A stretch of DNA of 10,000 nt from Aphanomyces cochlioides (Eukaryota > Oomycota > Saprolegniomycetes > Saprolegniales > Verrucalvaceae): positions 65,001 through 75,000 of the forward strand of contig JAHQRK010000039.1 of assembly GCA_019828595.1 (NCBI GenBank), read 5' to 3'. Shown here one piece after another: positions 7,357 through 10,000 of the stretch (position 1 is its first letter; the number at the start of each line of letters is the position of its first letter). A program made the position numbers and the translations under genes. The notes under the pieces are model-generated. The model made no database searches. It had not been told where the DNA came from and was given only the letters and a program-made list of their open reading frames with translations.

Positions 7357-7477
7357 TCCGTCGTGAGGTTATCATGGCGCTAGGCCGATAGCAGTCATGC
7401 AGATTTGCTCATGTTCAAATGTACACTTACATTACGCAGGGTGACGTCTATATCGCTACTCAAACATCAACGCACGC
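7357..7477. other. Short unassigned stretch after the array
   Basis: Following the last recognisable 41-nt intron the frame reads eight codons and stops (TAG at 7381-7383). I see no clear exon D here, which the model of the ancestral unit would predict. Confidence 0.4.
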
Positions 7478-7953
7478 ATGAAGTTCAATGCAGAACTTCA
7501 ACTCACTTCCTTCGAAGAAGCAGAACGGAGTCACTTCCAAGCGCACTGCACCATCGCTGGCGGGTTTGAGACAGCATCTATGGGAAAAAAGACCCACAGA
7601 TCTCTGAATCATCTCCTTGAAAATTATGAGATTCCATTCACGACGCAGATACATACCAAAATATACCATGATTGGGTTTCAATTCGTAGCGGCATCCCGT
7701 AGTCGTCAAGATCGACAGAGTGGATGGGTTTGAGGCTCGCCATACCATACCTAGACTCAAAGTGAAAACCATTGCCAGTATTGTACCATTGTTGGCCTGT
7801 GGAGACATTCGTCACATGGATGGCTCGAAGGCATACGTCGTAGAACCCCTTGCTAGAGCAGACGTATTCGTCCTATTCAAACTCCAGGCGAAGATTGAAG
7901 GAGAACTCGGGTGTGAGGAGCACACCTTGAATGTCCATGATGTTTGCTTCTGA
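7478..7953 (+). CDS. Hypothetical two-exon gene or gene remnant
   Basis: Two plus-strand frames (7478-7702 with ATG at 7478, and about 7718-7953 ending TGA) can be joined in phase by a 35-nt intron with a GTAGCG donor and an AG acceptor just before 7718, which also removes the stop of the first frame. The donor is weak. The second part reads IASIVPLLACGDIRHMDGSKAY, which from memory faintly resembles the IVP..xCGDLxxxDxDxSY segment near the C-terminus of FtsJ1/Trm7 tRNA methyltransferases. No methyltransferase motifs are visible upstream, so at best it is a fragment. I do not assign a function. Opposite-strand frames exist and cannot be excluded. Confidence 0.25.
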
Positions 7954-8020
7954 ACAAAACGATAGACTTGCCAATTTAATCCCAACGTTTAGCTCAAGTT
8001 AATTTATGTATACTCATAAA

Positions 8021-8331
8021 TCCGATTATCCGATGAGTGGGATCGTAAATTCGGGCCCGATTATCCGAGATGTCGTTGAGTTGGTTCTCGGGCCCGATTA
8101 TCCGATGAAAAAGTTGGATTGGCCAATCAAATGCTTCAAATCTGTCAATATAGCGACAAGCCAATGAAATTGCAAATGTCCCCCCCGCAATGGGATCTTC
8201 GAGATTTCATTGGTATATAATAAACTCAGTCCGAACGAATATCTAAATCATACTTTATGTATGTATCTGAATCCGATTATCCGAGACCCAATTGATTGCG
8301 GGCCCGATTTTCCGAAGAATCGGATTGTCGG
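8021..8331. repeat. Cluster of GGGCCCGATTATCCGA-type repeats
   Basis: TCCGATTATCCGA occurs at 8021-8033 and 8272-8284. The longer GGGCCCGATTATCCGA is at 8053-8068 and 8090-8105, with a one-base variant (TTTTCC) at 8300-8315. An inverted, slightly changed copy TCGGATTGTCGGA is at 8319-8331. The outermost copies (AAATCCGA...TCGGATTT) are roughly inverted, so this could be the remains of a small inverted-repeat element or a set of protein-binding sites flanking the promoter. Confidence 0.75.
8118..8223 (+). promoter_or_regulatory. CCAAT/TATA promoter of the PDZ-like gene
   Basis: A palindromic ATTGGCCAAT at 8118-8127, CCAAT at 8161-8165 and ATTGG at 8209-8213 precede a TATA box TATATAATAA at 8214-8223. 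Transcription would start about 25-30 bp downstream, leaving a leader of about 160 bp before ATG 8411. The repeat cluster brackets the site. Confidence 0.5.
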
Positions 8332-8410
8332 ATTTGCCCCATACAAAAATACAGTGATCTTTCCTGATTTTTGACCGACGATCAAATCGACATAATCGCT
8401 GAGAGAAGCA

Positions 8411-8970
8411 ATGTCGATCCCAAAAGGAACGACACTACGCCGTGGGAAAAAGCTAAAGGTATGCACATATGCTTGCTCGTCCTTACCATTGCATGCAGTT
8501 TTTCCTTGTTTGTGGCGGCAACCATAAAGGTATTTATATCGACTCCAAAGGACTGGCTACAGTCTGCCGGCGTAGCCTGGCTCACTACTGTGAAATTGAA
8601 ACTGGTGACATTATCACGAGCATCATTGTACACGGTGGACAAGGCCAAGACAACACGCCCCGCGACGTTAGACATGCGTTGGCCTCTACGAGTCCAAAAC
8701 TCTTGGAAGTCCAGGTCATTCGACGGATCAAGATGTACGATCGAATTGGCGAAGCAAGATATCGACAATGGACTTATGAATACGTGGGTGTTGTTCAGGC
8801 CTTGGGCTAACATACTTTTCTAGAATACATTTCTTAAAAGAGGAATGAACGCTGAGGAGGCCAACGCACGACTCATGCAAGACATAGTTCAATATTTCAG
8901 CTGCGAAACCCATATGAAGAAAGTGCAAACTGCTCATGCTCTTCTTAGCTTATTTAAAGAAAGTTCTTAA
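8411..8970 (+). CDS. Small PDZ-like domain protein, three exons
   Basis: My model is exon 1 8411-8458 (ATG, MSIPKGTTLRRGKKLK), exon 2 8499-8783 and exon 3 8824-8970 (TAA 8968-8970), giving 159 aa. Introns are 40 nt each: GTATGC...ATGCAG (8459-8498) and GTGGGT...GCTAACATACTTTTCTAG (8784-8823), the second with a textbook branch point and pyrimidine tract. All joins are in phase. Without the second splice the frame stops at 8808-8810. Residues about 25-85 look like a PDZ fold: GIYIDSKGLATVCRRS, ETGDIITSIIVHG (compare xxGDxIxxVNG), a helix with PRDVRHALAST, and LLEVQVIRR as the last strand. PDZ domains bind C-terminal peptides and act in scaffolding or protease targeting; which applies here is unknown. 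The C-terminal 50 residues are helical (NAEEANARLMQDIVQYF). The left-hand gene also begins with a PDZ-like domain, so they may be relatives. It converges with the gene at 9150-10000. Confidence 0.6.
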
Positions 8971-9149
8971 AGAAACAACTAAATTTTGCGATTTGTGTCT
9001 GCTTGAATTGGTCAACCTTCATCTGAGTCGAAAACTGGAGTGCAGAATACATCGCCACGCTTTTCGCTTTGTCGACGTCCAAGAATACATCATCGGAAAC
9101 AACTCTTTTTTTGTTGTCCGCCGCGACTCGGATGGAGTAGTTTGTGTCG

Positions 9150-10000
9150 TTAGATGGATGAAATTTTTTGCGTTGGCAGCACAAACACAGGCACCTCTTG
9201 CCCGTCGCTCTCCTTGATCCAGTAATACTGCGTGAGCGCCTCGCACTTCTTCAAGTGCGAGACGCAGTTGTACATCCAGAAGCGAGAGATTCGTGGAGCT
9301 TGCCAATTCATCACGTCGTAGCTTTGACCCATAATTGCTGGAGGTTATTAGTTTGAGCTGAAATTTGACGAGCTCTTACCATTGACGGCAGCATATAAAA
9401 GAAATAATGTGCTTGTTGCATCTGGACTTGTATGCACAACGTCCTCGTTGTAGTTCAGCTTCTGCGCAAACTTCGTTGGGTCTTGACCGTGTAAAACCAA
9501 CACCGAGGTCTTGCTACCATCTTTCACTGTGAGATATGGCCTAGGGAATTAGGGTCGTTAGAAGAAATTTGGTATCCAACTTCGTACACATCATCCGCCA
9601 TGGCAATGTTCACATCAGGACGTCGGCAATTCTCATCCTTGGAAAGAACTTGACACAGTGTTGAGCAAATTGCCACGGTTGGCTTGCCGACCAAGAGACT
9701 CATGAAATCACGACTGCCTGGGAAGAGAATGCCCGGAGCATGTAACGACTTCACGATATATTCCTGCTCTTTCCATAAAAAAACACATTACAAGGTGCTT
9801 GTACCATTTTTACACTTCGCGTACCCTAAAGGAACATGTCCGTCAAACAAGACGGCGACGTGATTCATACCTCCTTCGCAGCATCTTCCAGTTCTTTAAT
9901 CTTGGTATTGGCGACATGCACATCATTTTTGGCCTACGGTAGTCGTCAAACCAATTTTTGGGGGCATACCTGTTCCTGCATGTGGAGGAGTTTTTCCATC
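9150..10000 (-). CDS. Coiled-coil protein with unknown C-terminal domain, 5'-partial, five visible exons
   Basis: Exons on the minus strand are 10000-9970 (MEKLLHMQEQ, entering from outside), 9933-9871 (21 codons, AKNDVHVANTKIKELEDAAK then E), 9766-9588, 9540-9380 and 9337-9150 (TAA). Introns are 36, 104, 47 and 42 nt; all four start GTATG, GTAAG or GTACG and the joins stay in phase. The 63-nt exon matches the left gene's mini-exon B (AKEDLNAANSKIDELKAALN then E) in length, phase and about half its residues, so the two genes are paralogues in opposite orientation. The last three exons give about 175 residues I do not recognise, including FPGSRDFMSLLVGKPTVAIC, PYLTVKDGSKTSVLVLHGQD and RISRFWMYNCVSHLKKCEAL. 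No membrane segment is obvious. The donor at 9586-9587 is one of two adjacent GTs, chosen by phase. The 104-nt intron could be longer or shorter by one codon (CAG 9764-9766). Confidence 0.65.

Noticed and set aside
8018..8333. A defined MITE with target duplication
   Set aside because: The outer repeats are only roughly inverted and no convincing flanking duplication was found, so it is kept as a repeat cluster.
8382..8813. 143-aa minus-strand frame
   Set aside because: It is antisense to the PDZ-like gene with no recognisable domain; the plus strand has good splice sites and an upstream promoter.
8371..8823. 150-aa plus-strand frame from TTG 8371
   Set aside because: It lacks an ATG start, and its frame differs from the spliced PDZ-like gene, whose introns, ATG and domain pattern are better supported.

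Overview
The window looks like a stretch of a eukaryotic microbe's genome with very small introns. My best guess is an oomycete, possibly of the Saprolegniales, though a fungus is not excluded. The evidence is: (i) reading frames that only make sense once short GT...AG introns of about 36-47 nt, often exactly 40 or 41 nt and ending in a CTAAC/TTAAC-type branch point, are removed; (ii) two different pogo/CENP-B-like DDD transposons; (iii) a TATA/CCAAT-type promoter; and (iv) no bacterial operons or ribosome binding sites. Most genes here are spliced, so simple reading frames miss them or show them in fragments.

Layout. 1-1121 (+): 5' part of a multi-exon gene, entering from the left, for a protein with an N-terminal PDZ-like domain followed by a coiled coil encoded by tiny exons (54-63 nt) separated by 41-nt introns. 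1162-5292: a 4.13-kb transposon (TE1) inserted at a TA in that gene, exactly in the TAG splice acceptor of an intron. TE1 carries a minus-strand CENP-B/pogo-type transposase ruined by two frameshifts, one stop codon and a second transposon. 2655-4479: that second element (TE2, 1825 bp), with perfect 24-bp terminal inverted repeats, TA duplications and an intact 403-aa DDD transposase on the plus strand, plus a tRNA-like Pol III sequence. 5295-7356 (+): the host gene resumes, but as seven full copies and one partial copy of an exactly 260-bp unit made of its mini-exons and mini-introns. A deletion inside the unit and a 2-bp loss break the frame in every copy. 7478-7953 (+): a weakly supported two-exon gene or gene remnant. 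8021-8331: a cluster of GGGCCCGATTATCCGA-type repeats around a CCAAT/TATA promoter. 8411-8970 (+): a three-exon gene (40-nt introns) for a 159-aa PDZ-like protein. 9150-10000 (-): the 3' part of a convergent five-exon gene whose first visible exons are homologous to the coiled-coil mini-exons of the left-hand gene, followed by a C-terminal domain I do not recognise.

Read as a whole, this is a family of PDZ/coiled-coil genes that grows and decays by tandem duplication of exon-intron cassettes. One member was split by a transposon, which was itself split by a later transposon. The order of events can be partly read: mini-exon gene, then TE1 insertion into the splice acceptor, then TE2 insertion into the TE1 transposase. 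The cassette array is a separate, recent-looking expansion because its inner copies are almost identical. Removing the two transposons on paper gives back a normal 41-nt intron at the TE1 site, and in the TE1 transposase a continuous reading across the TE2 site.
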